From assembly GCA_036925085.1 (NCBI GenBank), contig JAUPFP010000014.1, positions 4,157,501-4,221,500 on the forward strand: DNA of 64,000 bases, in the 5' to 3' direction. The stretch comes from Brachycybe producta (lineage: Eukaryota > Arthropoda > Diplopoda > Playtdesmida > Andrognathidae). Of the stretch, positions 44,685 to 55,931 are shown piece after piece. A program made the translations under genes and the position numbers. The notes under the pieces were generated by a model. That model worked only from the letters and a program-made list of their open reading frames with translations, had not been told where the DNA came from and searched no databases. Each line of letters opens with the position of its first letter. The first letter of the stretch is position 1.

Positions 44685-44968
44685 ACACCACACATGAGTT
44701 AAATGAATTCAAATTAAATGTGTTTAGGTGAATTTATACGGAATCCATTTAATGACATATTTAACCAAATATTAATATTTTAAATTGAAATACTAAATCA
44801 ATAGTTTATATAATTAAGTTTAATTATATTAACTCAATATTTTCAGATTAATTAACTGAATAAATTGAATTCGACATATTGTTTGTTTGTCCTTCACAGA
44901 GGGCTCTGTAGAACACGTTTATTATTTAAATGCATTTAAATTATCAGCTGTGTGTACTGGGTAAAAGT
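44685..44968 (+). mobile_element. family C element
   Basis: It runs from CACCACACATGAGTTAAATG through GTGTTTAGGTGAATTTATAC, GGAATCCATTTAATGACAT, AATTGAATTCGACATATTG, TTTGTTTGTCCTTCACAGAG and GGCTCTGTAGAACACG to GTGTGTACTGGGTA. The outer 12-15 bp (ACACAC...GTGTGT) pair imperfectly as inverted ends. Confidence 0.85.
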
Positions 44969-44974
44969 GATCGA

Positions 44975-46930
44975 CTTCCACGCATTTTTGTTACTTGGAT
45001 TCGTGGATACGCGGTTGTGGTACTTCCCCTTACAATAGCAACGCCACACGTGTATCAGTTCGACTTATGCGGGGAAACGTTTGGAACGAATTAACCGTCC
45101 AAGTTGAGGACTCGGGCATAAATCACACATACTGAAAAAAAAATCTTATTGAATCTCACTTTGTAAGGCGTTTACCAGAAGTGCCATAACAAGTATATAT
45201 TTTGAATTTAAAGAAACACAGAAATATAACTGAAATTTATTTCTGAATTTCTATTTTCTTGTGTTTTTTTCCCCAGCATGTGTGAGCATTGCTAACTGTT
45301 TAGATGTTTGCAATGCAACAAAGGTCTTTATATAGGGTTCTTTTTGAATTCCTTATTATTAAATTTGATAGCACAGATCAAATTTAATAAAACTTGTTCT
45401 TGTGACCAAAAAAAAAGAAAAAGGATTAGAAAAAGAAGAAAAAAATGTGGTCCCAAATGTTTCTATTGTGTATTTCTGTACATGACATCCTTTTGTGACA
45501 TGTTTTAACACATACAATGTCTATAGAAGAAGAAAAAAAGTCATTGAGATATGTGTTTTTTCGGCTATTTGTCGCTGAAAATCTATCGGCGTAACGATTA
45601 AGTTTTGTAACCGACACGAATTTTTTTTTGTCGATTTTTCACCAACTTTTTTTTTTGTTCTTTTCTTGTTAAATGTTTTCGATTGTACAATTCCGAACGA
45701 TTTAGAGTATTGTTGAAAGTAAAAAAGAGAGAGAAAAATGTGAAGGTGAAAGAATTGAAATGAACAAAAAAATATATATATAGAAATAAAGAGAAAGAAC
45801 TTTTTGAAAAACCAACTGAGAGTTTTTCTCTCGGTTTTTGTTGTAAATGTAGGGGGGTCGACGAAGGAGTTGCTAAAAGTAATTCGAGCGCGAAATGAAA
45901 TCGATTGGATGTGTTTTTTTTGTGCATTTTGTTCATTTCTTTCATCATAGACGACACACTGTAAAAAACCTTTATATAAAATGAAGAAAACTAGAAAAAA
46001 CAAAACAACACAAAAAATGAGCCTTATTATTTCTATTGCACTTCTTATTGTCATTATAATAATAAACAAAATTACCCTCTCTCTTTTTTTTTTCAATACT
46101 CATTTTTCATTTTCTTTCTTTCTTTTTCTGTTTATAAGAATTCATCATTTTTATATATTTTTTGATAAATGAGATTGAAGAAATATTGTTTTAAAAAGAA
46201 AAATAATAAGTGAAATTCACGGATTTTCCCTTTACTTTTTTTCTGCTTGTGTCTTTTAATTTCATTAGAATCCATTACCGCAATTTGTTCCCCTTTTTTC
46301 CATTTCTTTTGCTTTTTCCATTTATCACCAAAAAATGGTGTTTTTGCCTCTTTTTATCTAAGGGGGGGATATAAGGGGGGTTTTCTTCTTTGATATCTAT
46401 GAATATATGGATCTGTTTTCTAATTGTTATACCTATATACATATATACATATATATATATATAACCTAATGTGTTGTACAGAATCCAGATGCGGAAAAAT
46501 GCTGAGAAAGAAGAAGGGAAAAAAAATATTTTACACATTTCACATTTATTAATGGATTCTTCTTCTTCTTTGCACAAAAGTGAGGAAATTTCACTGAATT
46601 AAATCTCGTTTTATGACTTTTTAAGAAGCTGAAAAATTTGATTATTATTATCCAGAACGTCGTTCGCCATTTGGACGAAATTCCGCCCTCATTTCTACAC
46701 TTTATTATTATTATTATCATTATTAATATCATCATCATCATCATCATCATTATTATTATTATTACTATAAATATTAATAATAATTGGAATTTTTTTAGTG
46801 TTGAAAGTTGAAACTCATTTTGGACGGTTTTTTTAATCTTTTTATTTTCAGTTCTTCTTGTTTAGTGTGTTGTGTGATTGCCTGCAGACAAGGGGCAATG
46901 GCGTTTTTTCTTCTTCTCTTTCTACTGTTG
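44975..46930. other. low-complexity AT-rich DNA; longest open frame of the window
   Basis: The 191-codon minus frame (45521-46096) is a Lys/Phe/Ile/Ser-rich run overlapping a 119-codon frame on the same strand. It has no conserved motif or plausible regulatory context. Its length reflects poly-T/poly-A bias. TTA/ATC arrays lie at about 46683-46766 and a TA run at 46450-46461. Confidence 0.6.
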
Positions 46931-46934
46931 ACTC

Positions 46935-47055
46935 ACCGGTAAAAGGGAGCTTGTGACGTCAGACGGGTTGACAAAAAAAAGTAGAATTGTGTTATTTGAT
47001 ACAATTCTAAATCTATTAGACAACTTTTTTGACGTCACAAGCTTTATGTTACGGT
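46935..47055. mobile_element. MITE carrying two TGACGTCA sites
   Basis: Left ACCGGTAAAAGGGAGCTTGT with GACGTCAGACGGGTTGAC pairs with right GACAACTTTTTTGACGTCAC and AAGCTTTATGTTACGGT. The centre is a second hairpin, TAGAATTGT-GTTATTTGAT-ACAATTCTA. Each arm carries GACGTCA, a CRE-like CREB/ATF core. Confidence 0.85.
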
Positions 47056-47079
47056 AAGGCAAAGTTTTGAGGTTTTTTT

Positions 47080-48200
47080 TTTAAAAAATTTCTAGTTTTA
47101 GCTTTTTTTGTGTGTCAAATTTAAAAAGAAATTAGAAAGCTTTTTATTAGAAACTAGAATATTTTAGTGTGACGTTCAGAAACGTGTATGTGTAGACGAC
47201 ATTATGTTTGTACCAATGACAATATTGAGGCGTTTTATGGCCTCATATTTGAGAAGAAAAATGGCAGAAAGCGATGCACAGCCAGCCGGATCCCAAGGTT
47301 ACAACGTGAAGAAACAGTCTTTTAGTTTCCAAATGCACCCACAGTGATTCTAGACCATAAAATTGCGGCTCTTTTTTAATGACACTTCTAGTCATCTTAC
47401 CAAAATGTTATAATTTATAAAAATACGTTCTATATTCATGTTCCGTCCAATTCTCATTTGAAACTCATTTAATAACATAAATGTCTCTGTAGCTATTTAT
47501 ATATTTATTAAAATGAAAACCGTTTAACACGAAATGGAAAGGAGATTGGGAATCTCTGTTAGTTTTGTCATATTTTCTTAAAAATTCTACTGTTGGACCT
47601 TTCTATTTAGCTTAGATTAAAAATTAGTTGAAATTTCTTTGTCCTCCTACTATTTTAGCTACATTTTGTGTTAAAATATAAAAGGATTTTAATATGATAT
47701 TCTGAGATTTTGTGTTATCGGATTTTTTTTCTATAAACGCGGTTGGTCTTTTTTTGTTTTCTCGCATTTTTTTTTTTCGTTTTGTGTCGCGAATTTTCTG
47801 TGAAAAAAATCTTAATTGTTGATAATGAGCCTGTATTGTATTTGAGACAGAAGAGAAATTCCTCGCGATAAATGTCGTAATGCAAACACAGCACGTATTC
47901 TTCTTTCACTTATCGGTTCTTTTTGTCTTTTTTCTCCCATCTTCTTCTCTATCCGTTTTTTTTCTCCCTTTGTATTTTCCCTTTTCGTAGGAATGGATTC
48001 GTGTGAGAATTTTCTCCTAACTTTTTCTTTCTCCATTCCTCGATTTTCTTTCATCTTCTTTTTTCTTAGCTAAAGATCAATATCTTTTTTGGAGTCTTTT
48101 GTCTGTATTTTTTTTTTTTGAATGGGTTGAGAAAATTTCAGTGGGTTTCATTTTTTTTTCTTGGTGTGTTGTCTATTTTCTTCCCTGTTATTATATGTAC
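47080..48200. other. AT-rich non-coding DNA
   Basis: A worn family A-like TTAGAAACTAGAATATTTTA lies near 47147. TTTTC-rich tracts lie at 47900-48060. No gene was recognised. Confidence 0.55.
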
Positions 48201-48203
48201 ATG

Positions 48204-48539
48204 TATATGTTGCTGCCAATGTGGAAAATCAGGCATTCTGCAAAATCACTGAGTAATCTGCAAAACCACCAAATTGCTAGTGACTCGGCAAAATCCAACA
48301 CACTTTAGGCAATTTGCAGACTTACTAAAACAATCTGCATAAAGCTCGGTAACGTGCAGGCAACCGTTTAGACAATGTGTGTAATGCTTACATTAAACAG
48401 GCAATATGCAAAGTCACCACTAATCAACTAGGCAAATTACAAATAATCAACTAAAACTAGGGAATTTACATTGGTGGTTTTACAGATTGCCTAGTGATGT
48501 TACAGAATGCCTGATTTTCTACATTAACAGTTACATATA
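48204..48539. mobile_element. family D, long diverged copy
   Basis: The ends TATATGTTGCTGCCAATGTG and ACATTAACAGTTACATATA are family D termini. The 336-bp body repeats AATCTGCAAAACCACC, AGGCAATTTGCAGAC and AGGCAATATGCAAAGTCACC in the same orientation several times. It looks expanded by internal duplication compared with the 175-193 bp copies. Confidence 0.8.
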
Positions 48540-48588
48540 AACTTTGGACATAAATGGATCCAAAAGAAAAAAATCCAAACTTCTAGCT

Positions 48589-48612
48589 GAGGGTTGGAGG
48601 TGGAGGCTAGCC
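48589..48612. repeat. family G solo end
   Basis: GGGTTGGAGGTGGAGGCTAGC matches the termini of the element at 32405 at nearly every position. No partner end was found within 1 kb. Confidence 0.65.
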
Positions 48613-48726
48613 ATAAAGTGATTACATTCGAATAGGCCTACATATATTGATGATGCCATTGAACTTATTATATTCAAATTGGAGGGGATTGACATTGCAG
48701 TTAATGTTTATTTTTACAATGCATTT

Positions 48727-48803
48727 CTATGCTGTTTTTGGACTGAATGGTCCTTCTGGCATAGGCTCTCTGGGCTGCTTGCATTAGTAATTATTCATAT
48801 TCA
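48727..48803 (-). repeat. family H end fragment, inverted
   Basis: Read on the minus strand it gives GAATATGAATAATTACTAAT, GCAAGCAG, GCCTATGCCAGAAGGACCAT and CAGTCCAAAAAC, the family H order. Confidence 0.7.
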
Positions 48804-48837
48804 ACGCCGAAAACAAACAACCTCATTATAGAAAAAG

Positions 48838-49266
48838 TTATAAAATTATGACAATTATACCTTATGATGATATCAATCATATCACTGTGCGTGTGCTATT
48901 ATTTTATGACTGTCATACTATTCTGGTGTGTCATTATGGAACAAAAAAAACCTGTCAAATACCATACCAGTTAAACTGTCATATTTAACTCATAACATTG
49001 TAACAGTCACAAAAGGAAATTACAAAATAATATTATGACAAATGTTTTCATATGACTGGTGCACAGCATTATATGACAGTCATAGAAATAATAGCGCACA
49101 AGAAGCGATATCATATGGTATGATTTGTCACGTTTTTATGATTTTTTTCTATCTGTAATTAGGCCTCTGTGTCCCAATAAATGATAGGCATATAATAATT
49201 TTTGTCATAAAAATATTATGTAATTTGCTTTTGTAACTGTTACAAGGTTATGAGCTACATGTGACA
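48838..49266. repeat. two interleaved inverted repeats
   Basis: Pair one: 48838-48935 with 49049-49141 (core GTGTGCTATTATTTTATGAC against GTCATAGAAATAATAGCGCA). Pair two: 48978-49043 with 49200-49266 (core CATAACATTGTAACAGTCAC against GTAACTGTTACAAGGTTATG). The order is left 1, left 2, right 1, right 2, so the pairs cross rather than nest. Both share the TATGACA motif. Confidence 0.85.
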
Positions 49267-49385
49267 CTACTTACTGTTTTTTAGATACTTTCTAATTTTT
49301 CTTAATTGTGCTCTTCTCTGAAAATGTAGAATAATCAGATTTCGAAAATCAGCTATTCATAAATCAATCTTAAGGACACCCTGTA
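49267..49385. mobile_element. family A right-arm fragment
   Basis: TTTTTTAGATACTTTCTAAT, TTTTCTTAATTGTGCTCTTC, AGAATAATCAGATTTCG and an edge CAATCTTAAGGAC follow family A right-arm order. Confidence 0.6.
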
Positions 49386-49389
49386 TTGC

Positions 49390-50080
49390 ACTTATTTTTT
49401 TTTATTTCTGAGGCCATTCTAGTCTCTTTTTTCGTTTTTATTTTGTATAAACGAATTCTACTTTATAGCTTTATATATTATACAACAAGAGATTTAGAAA
49501 ATTCGAGGTTTTTTTAATACCATTTCACATAAGCTTATAGATTGAATGGTCAATTTTGATGACGTTTTTATTCTCTGGAGTCACACCATTGGCTGACAAA
49601 TAATGTCAGGTTTTTCTTCTGTTATTGTTGTTTGGTATTGATACCATCATATGATAATCTTATGTGAATTTTTATCTTGTGGTTATATGGATATAACACT
49701 TAAGGATTTTATATATTTTTTTACAAGTCCAATTGTGTGTTATTTCTTATGTCTTGGTGACAACTTTGTCACATGTGTTTTTTGTTATTGTTGTTGTTGT
49801 TATTGTCAGGTGAAATCTCAAAGGTGATCATATTTTTTTTTCGAAAGGTATTTCGTTTAAAGTTGCAAGTTTTTGCAATTTAACAAGAAGATCTGATCGA
49901 TATTAAAGGTGTAGAAAAAAAAATCTTTCACTTTAGATCTTGTTTTATTTCTATGGCCTATGGGGCCTTAGGGTTAACGATCCGTCCTCCAATAAAAGGA
50001 ATGTTGTGTTTTTTTCTAGTTTTTTTTTTTTTGAAGTATGGTGCAGGTCATAACCTTTCGAATGAGATAAAAAAAAAACC
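49390..50080. other. AT-rich non-coding DNA
   Basis: A GTT run lies near 49786-49802. No gene or other element was recognised. Confidence 0.6.
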
Positions 50081-50084
50081 AAGG

Positions 50085-50340
50085 GTTATGATGGTTTTGA
50101 GTGTAAACGTACCTCCGACTTCTGTCTTTCAGAAGCAAAATTAAGAGAAACATGTGTTCTAGTAACTACAAGGGTAGCTGATACACTTAATGTTAATATA
50201 TTTTATAATAATATGATGTAATTTAAACCAAGTCGATATTTTATTAATTTTTGGCCTGTAAAAAAGTTTATTTTGAAAGATATCAATATGATACTATTAA
50301 GTGATTCGGTTACCGTTCTATTTTCTAATTCACTGTTTTA
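50085..50340. mobile_element. family A fold-back MITE
   Basis: TGGTTTTGAGTGTAAACGTA, CTTCTGTCTTTCAGAAGCAA, AATTAAGAGAAACATG and ACTACAAGGGTAGCTGATAC lead to AAAAAGTTTATTTTGAAAGA, TATCAATATGATACTATT and ACCGTTCTATTTTCTAATTC. Confidence 0.83.
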
Positions 50341-50344
50341 AATT

Positions 50345-50645
50345 TACCTGAAAGGTGGTTCAAACTTTAAAGTGTAAACGTTCCTCGAACTCTGGTCATT
50401 TTATCTTTAAGGAGCAAAATTAAGAGACACTTGGAAGTGTTTTGAAAACTAGAAGGGTCGTTCAATCACATAAGGGCATAGTTTTTCTATTTATATTTTT
50501 CTAAATAAACTTTTTGTGAACAAAAATTTAAAAAAACAAGTTTATTTTAAATAACAAACATGAAAATACGATTCTCTGAAAGACAAGAATAACCGTAGTT
50601 TGAAGTACGTTTACATTTTTAAAACCATTTTAAGTGGCTTAATTT
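50345..50645. mobile_element. family A fold-back MITE, abutting the previous copy
   Basis: GAAAGGTGGTTCAAACTTTA, TCCTCGAACTCTGGTCATTT, GCAAAATTAAGAGACACTTG and AACTAGAAGGGTCGTTCAAT face AACAAACATGAAAATACGAT, CTGAAAGACAAGAATAACCG and ACATTTTTAAAACCATTTTA. The middle of the right arm (CTAGTTTCT part) is deleted. Confidence 0.83.
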
Positions 50646-50649
50646 TTTT

Positions 50650-52425
50650 CCTTCTCTAAAAAAAGTTTATTATTTACTTTTTCTAACACGTTTAAATTGT
50701 TTAGGGAAGGATGTGGTCATTTTTGACAAAATCCATTGAACTTTTCTTGTGTGTTTATTTATTCAATGTGACATTTTTCACATGAAATATGTTTCAAAAT
50801 GTAAAAGAAACAACTTAAGTCAGTAACTAACTAATGATAGAGGTCCCTTTTTGTGTGATGCCTTTTTTTTTTGAGCCCTTAAGGGATGCTGTTTTCAATT
50901 TCCGGTTGCTCTCGGAAATGCTTTTCAGGGGGTTATGTCATAGACACCAAAAACCCCTACTTGAAATGGAAGACCTTTTTTTTTCTTCTTCTTCAGTTTT
51001 CTCATTTCATTCGTCAGTTCCACCACCATTAAGTTGTTTGTGAACAAGTTTAATTTCCTTCGTAAATTATGCCCCTTGTTCCATTAGTCATACTGCATTA
51101 ACCCATCGTGAATAAATAATATTTGGATTTTTGCAAACATCGCAAACACTTCACTTTTTTTTCTTCCTTCTTTTCTTATGTCTATTTTATCGGAGATTTC
51201 TTTCTTTTTTTTACTAGAAGGGTAGGGAAACCCCCCCTACTCTTAGGGTTTGAACTAAAAAAATACCATCACCGCCACCACCACCACCACCATATTGGTG
51301 TTAAGTGCCCCCTTTTTTTCAATGTTCCTAATAATGATGTCAGGCTACAGTTTCTACTCCATTGCCTCTGTCCAATGATGACATTTCAGTTGTATTTGCA
51401 CATGAATAAGGGGCGCCATTGCTCCTGTTATTATTATTATTATACTAGAAAGAAGCTCCACAAAATAAAAATGGGACCAGACTAGAAAAAAACTATCTTG
51501 TCATCTATTTTTGTGTGTGATAGACCATCATGTAAAATAAAATATTTTTCAGATTGTTTGTGTTCTATGTTTGTATATGTTATAAATGAAATAATAAATG
51601 ATTGTGTATATATTTCATTATGTTACGATATAATGAAATAAAAGAGAAGAAATATATTTTAAAATAAATATTTACAGAAATTAAAATGAAAGATTAGAAA
51701 AAGTAAATTATTCATTGAATGTGATAAAAGTATGTGTGTGTGACACCATCTTTGAAATTAAACTTTTTATAATTATTGTTTTAAAATGTTAAATGATTTT
51801 TTATACTTCAGTTTCTAGCATAAAATAGTACATTTTAAAATATGTCATCATGAAAATATTTTAACCAATTAAAAGGTTCCGACAGATTCTCAACTTTGGT
51901 AAAACTTGATTTTTCCCTTATTTTTTTTTCTCGAATTTTTGTACTTTTTTAGGATTTGTGGAGCAAAGTTAAGCCGTAATGAGGCATTTTCAGGACATTT
52001 AAAAAGTATCATTCAGAAAGGTGTTTTTTTTTACAAAAAATAATTGTTTTTAAATGAAGGTACGCGTATTAGAGATCTACATAAGGCTCATGGGGTATTT
52101 GCCCCTAGGTCTATAGACTTTGCAATTTTGTGTGCCTGCCTGGCATGCGGTCTTTGTAGGATTGTCCTCGATTTTTTTTTTACAAAATGTAGGAATCCGC
52201 TAAGAATAATGCTTAAAGAGTAACCTTTGAACCAAACTTAAAAGGTGAATGAAGAAGAAAAAAAGTCTTAAGTCTTTTTTGCTTTTTTTTGTGCTGGTTT
52301 TCTTGAGAAAATGATATTGATGGCTATGGGATATTGGAATGGTTCCTTTTTTTTCTAGTCTTGAGGTTTTTCTAACTTTGTTGAAAACGAGGTTGAGATT
52401 TATATCCTTCTACTATCGTTCCCCA
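50650..52425. other. AT-rich non-coding DNA
   Basis: A CAC array (51272-51291) and TTA run (51428-51442) are present. A worn family A-like tract lies at about 51760-51890 (TTAAACTTTTTATAATTAT, then ATTTTAAAATATGTCATCAT). The 120-codon frame at 51123-51485 is Phe/His-rich and crosses the CAC array. Confidence 0.55.
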
Positions 52426-52429
52426 TAAG

Positions 52430-52537
<108 letters not shown>

Positions 52538-52665
52538 CTCATCCTCTATAAAAAAAAAACATTTATATACTAGAATAAACAATAAATGACCTGAAGAAGT
52601 TGCGAAGATGAAAGTTTTCCTTCCATTTTATCTTAGAATGATGAATTTTATTATATTTTTCAACA

Positions 52666-52696
<31 letters not shown>

Positions 52697-52911
52697 GCTT
52701 CTAACCTTTGTTTAACTTTAAAGTTATTTACAACATTGTATTTAGAAAGATTATGTCCAAAATCCAAGAGCCATTTTTATTTTGTGACGTACACAAATCA
52801 AACACACACCAGCCTATCATTCATTTTTGTAAAATAATTTATTCACCTGTTTTTTTTTTCAATTGATTTCTTCTATGTGAATATTCAGAAGAAGAAAAAA
52901 CATCAAAAAAG

Positions 52912-53060
52912 CTTGTTAGAAACTAGAATAGACAAAATAATATATTCATGATGGATACCTTTCAAAATAAACAATTTTATGCCAGAAATTAAATAATATT
53001 TTGAAACTGCAATACTAATTTACTATTCTAGTTTCTAACAAACTTTGAATGTTCTCTTTT
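52912..53060. mobile_element. family A, compact copy
   Basis: CTTGTTAGAAACTAGAATAG and TTTCAAAATAAACAATTTTA (52957) face TACTATTCTAGTTTCTAACA and AACTTTGAATGTTCTC. It is about 150 bp, with the inner right arm lost. Confidence 0.78.
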
Positions 53061-53084
53061 ATAGTTGAAATCTAGACCTAAAAT

Positions 53085-53375
53085 AGAGACCTACATTCTG
53101 TAAAAAGAAAATTGAAGCCCACCCAGCCCACAAATTTTTATAGTGAGCCGAGTCCACAAGACTCATGAAGCCCACAAATATCACGGGACTGTGCTGTTAT
53201 AGACTTACGAAGCCTATGGACTGTGCTTTCACAGAAGTCCACCCAGAAGCCCATGAAAGTCACGATGGCCATGAAATCATTAAAGTCCAACAGGGCACAT
53301 GAGAGTTTATACAATTTTCTTCTGTGAAATTTTACAATCTGGGCTTTGCAATCGGGTCTTCAGGGCCCAAATAAA
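53085..53375. repeat. GC-richer block with repeated AGCCCA / GTCCAC motifs
   Basis: AAGCCCACCCAGCCCACAAA, GAAGCCCACAAATATCACG, GAAGCCTATGGACTGTGC and AAGTCCACCCAGAAGCCCAT form irregular repeats. TCTGGGCTTTGCAATCGGGT lies at the right. It may be a worn MITE with GGGCTT-type ends, but clean termini were not found. Confidence 0.45.
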
Positions 53376-53379
53376 ACCA

Positions 53380-54362
53380 AACAAAATGGTCGAAATTCAG
53401 ATATTCTCATAAGATTGAAAAAAATAATCTTGTATTCAACGAATGAAAAATGAAAAATGAAGTATATTTGATGGGTTTGTTTTTATGTTTACTTATTTAA
53501 TGAATAACAAAAGTTGAATATTCGTAAATTGGTCTATCAACTTATTAATAAAAATAATTTATTACAACATGAAATAACTATTTGGTATTGCAATTTACAT
53601 TGAAATTAATCACATCATAAAACTTGGAGAAATATGAAACCCAAAATACATTGACTTTATAATTAGATTTTGTTTTGTTTGTTGCTGTTGTTTTTTCTTC
53701 TCTTCTATTCATAGACCTCTTTTGGTTTTCAGTTGTTTATTCTAAAAAGACTAAAATTGGGTTATTTTGAGGAAAATTTATTCTATCTTTGGATGAGATT
53801 TCTATGCTGAGTTTGAAAGGGGGGTTTGGGGGCCAAAAAAAAATGAAGACAAAATAGTAGAAAAAATCAGCGCCACTTTTTTTCTCCTTTTCATTCATGA
53901 GTGAATGAATTCATGGTCCTTTCATTCAACCCGATTGTCCTGAGTTTTTTTATACATTTTTCTGTATGTCCGAAGATAGATTTTCACGCATTGCTGAATT
54001 TTACGATGACCACTGGTCAGTTTGTTGCCCGCTGTCTTCTTTCTCTCCCCTTTTTCTATTGTGTCTCATTTCGGATATTGTTTTCTTCTCAGCTGTATTC
54101 ATTTTTTTTTGCTTTTTTCTCTTCTTTCTTCTATCAATTTTTATGCTAAAAATACACAGTGTGTTGTGGATACTCGTATACAATATACAGTATATTTTCA
54201 TTTTTACCGTTTCATTTACTGTTATATATGGTAAGGGTACCAAAATGAGAAACAGAAACTTGATTAGAAAACAAGAGAAAAAGGATCTCATTTTCAACAT
54301 AGAAGTTAATATATATTTATTTGGGGGTCCTTCTAGGTTGGTCCAAGTAAAACGTCTTTTTT
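53380..54362. other. AT-rich non-coding DNA
   Basis: Open frames of 82-135 codons at 53901-54373 overlap on both strands and are Phe/Ser-rich. No domain or repeat was recognised. Confidence 0.55.
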
Positions 54363-54364
54363 GT

Positions 54365-54730
54365 TTAAGATGAGGGTTTAGGAACAGCTGATATTCGAAC
54401 TTTTGATTATTCTGTTTCTTATGATCAGAAAAGGATATATTATGAGAAACTAGAAAGTGTTTTAAAAACTAGAAGAGTAGCTCAATCACTTCAGGGTTAT
54501 TTCATGTCGATATCTTTCAAAATAAACTTTTTATAGACAAACATTTATTTTATAATCTCTTCTTAAAGTTGGGTCATTTTCGAACTCATAAAAAGCTTAT
54601 TTTAAAAGATATCAACATGAAAATAAAAAACTCTTAAGTAATTGAGCTACCCTTCTAGTTTCTAAAACTCATTCAAGGTTTCTCCACTAATTTTCCACCT
54701 GAAAGACAGAATAATTTTATGAACAGCGGA
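54365..54730. mobile_element. family A fold-back MITE, full length
   Basis: The left edge AAGATGAGGGTTTAGGAACA, GAACTTTTGATTATTCTGTT and AAACTAGAAGAGTAGCTCAA lead through CATGTCGATATCTTTCAAAA. The right arm is AAAGCTTATTTTAAAAGATA, TCAACATGAAAATAAAAAAC, TTGAGCTACCCTTCTAGTTT, CCACCTGAAAGACAGAATAA and TTTTATGAACAGC. Confidence 0.88.
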
Positions 54731-54734
54731 ATAT

Positions 54735-55398
54735 CGAATTCTGGTTGTTCTCAATGTAAAATATGTAGAATATCATGTACTGTGTGTAGAGTTTACATTG
54801 TAGATACATCATGGCCTCCTCATATGAGGCTTTTTATGACCACAGGGCAAAGAAATAATCTTTAGTTTCCGATTGCACCTATTTTATTTTAAATATTTAT
54901 TAATATTATTATTAAACGCATGAGACGTTTTATTTGCGCCATCCGTTCTAAAATTTTATATATAAAATATAGAAAAAGGTCATTTCTAGAATCCTGAAAT
55001 GGCTTTTCTAGCCTCAGATTTAACCTCCTGTGTTAGTAAATAAAAGCTTGGTTGAGGTCAATCCAATTTTTAGAGGGTTTATTTCTCCATTCAGAACAAC
55101 AACAACAACAAAAGTAGACCATTTTTTTGTGTTAAAAATATCGAAAATTTCATTGAATATTATTATTCTTGAAGTCGCGCCACCTCCTCCTCAGGACTAT
55201 CTCTCTCTCAAGAGACTAATATAAGTGTCAGTATTTTTGTCCTAATTAGGAATTATTGTTTGCGACACACAATTTCATTCATGTCAGAAACAAAAAATGT
55301 CAAACAAATAATCATTTCATCATATGTTGGATGAAAACTAGTCTTTAATAATAAAAGAAACCGGGGGTGGTGGTCGTGTCATATTGGGGTGCATTCCA
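54735..55398. other. AT-rich non-coding DNA
   Basis: An ACA run lies near 55096-55110 and a CTC run near 55184. No element or gene was recognised. Confidence 0.55.
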
Positions 55399-55399
55399 A

Positions 55400-55605
55400 A
55401 ACTAGTCCGTTCTAGTTTCTAAGACACTTTCAATTTCAATTAAAGTATAAACGCATTTTAAACTCTTGATTATTCTATCATTCAAGTGCATAATGAAGAG
55501 ACACTTGATATTGTGTTTTAGAAACTAGAAGAGTAGCTCAGTCATGTTTTCTAAATTGAAAGACAGAATAATGAAAGCTGTTTATAAGCCATCTTCAAGA
55601 TGACC
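55400..55605. mobile_element. family A, rearranged short copy
   Basis: A right-arm piece (TCCGTTCTAGTTTCTAAGAC, 55405) precedes a left arm (AAAGTATAAACGCATTTTAA, AACTCTTGATTATTCTATCA, TTTTAGAAACTAGAAGAG). It closes directly with TTGAAAGACAGAATAATGAA and CTGTTTATAAGCCATCTT. The second copy lacks the centre. Confidence 0.75.
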
Positions 55606-55618
55606 GACCCACATTTTG

Positions 55619-55930
55619 GTCCGGACTTTCGAGTAATTCAGACTCGCTTTTATTATAATATAAAATATTTTTTAGTTATCAGTTTTTTTAAACTTTTAAC
55701 TTCCCCGATAATGAGAGAGAGAATTAAGGATGAATGACACATGCTGAAAAACCACCAGAAAATAAAAATAGAAATTTAAAATTCTGTATTCCTTTACATT
55801 CAAAAATATATGGCGCTTCTGTTAAATACTTTACAAAGTGAAATTCAGTGGGATTCTTTATTACAGTGTGTGCGTGTGACTCTTTTCGAATTATCCGTAC
55901 TTTCGGTAATTCGGACCAATTCTGGGCCCC
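55619..55930. mobile_element. Tigger/pogo-related fragments
   Basis: 55619-55730 aligns with the element at 63502: CCGGACTTTCGAGTAATTCA, TTTATTATAATATAAAATAT and, later, AGAGAGAGAATTAAGG. 55886-55930 repeats CGAATTATCCGTACTTTCGG and TAATTCGGACC. Both are incomplete and lie in the same orientation. Confidence 0.6.
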
Positions 55931-55931
55931 C

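Noticed and set aside
45521..46096. Longest open frame, 191 codons on the minus strand
   Set aside because: Composition is dominated by Lys, Phe, Ile and Ser from poly-T/poly-A DNA. Overlapping frames of similar kind occur on both strands, and no motif or exon signals were seen.
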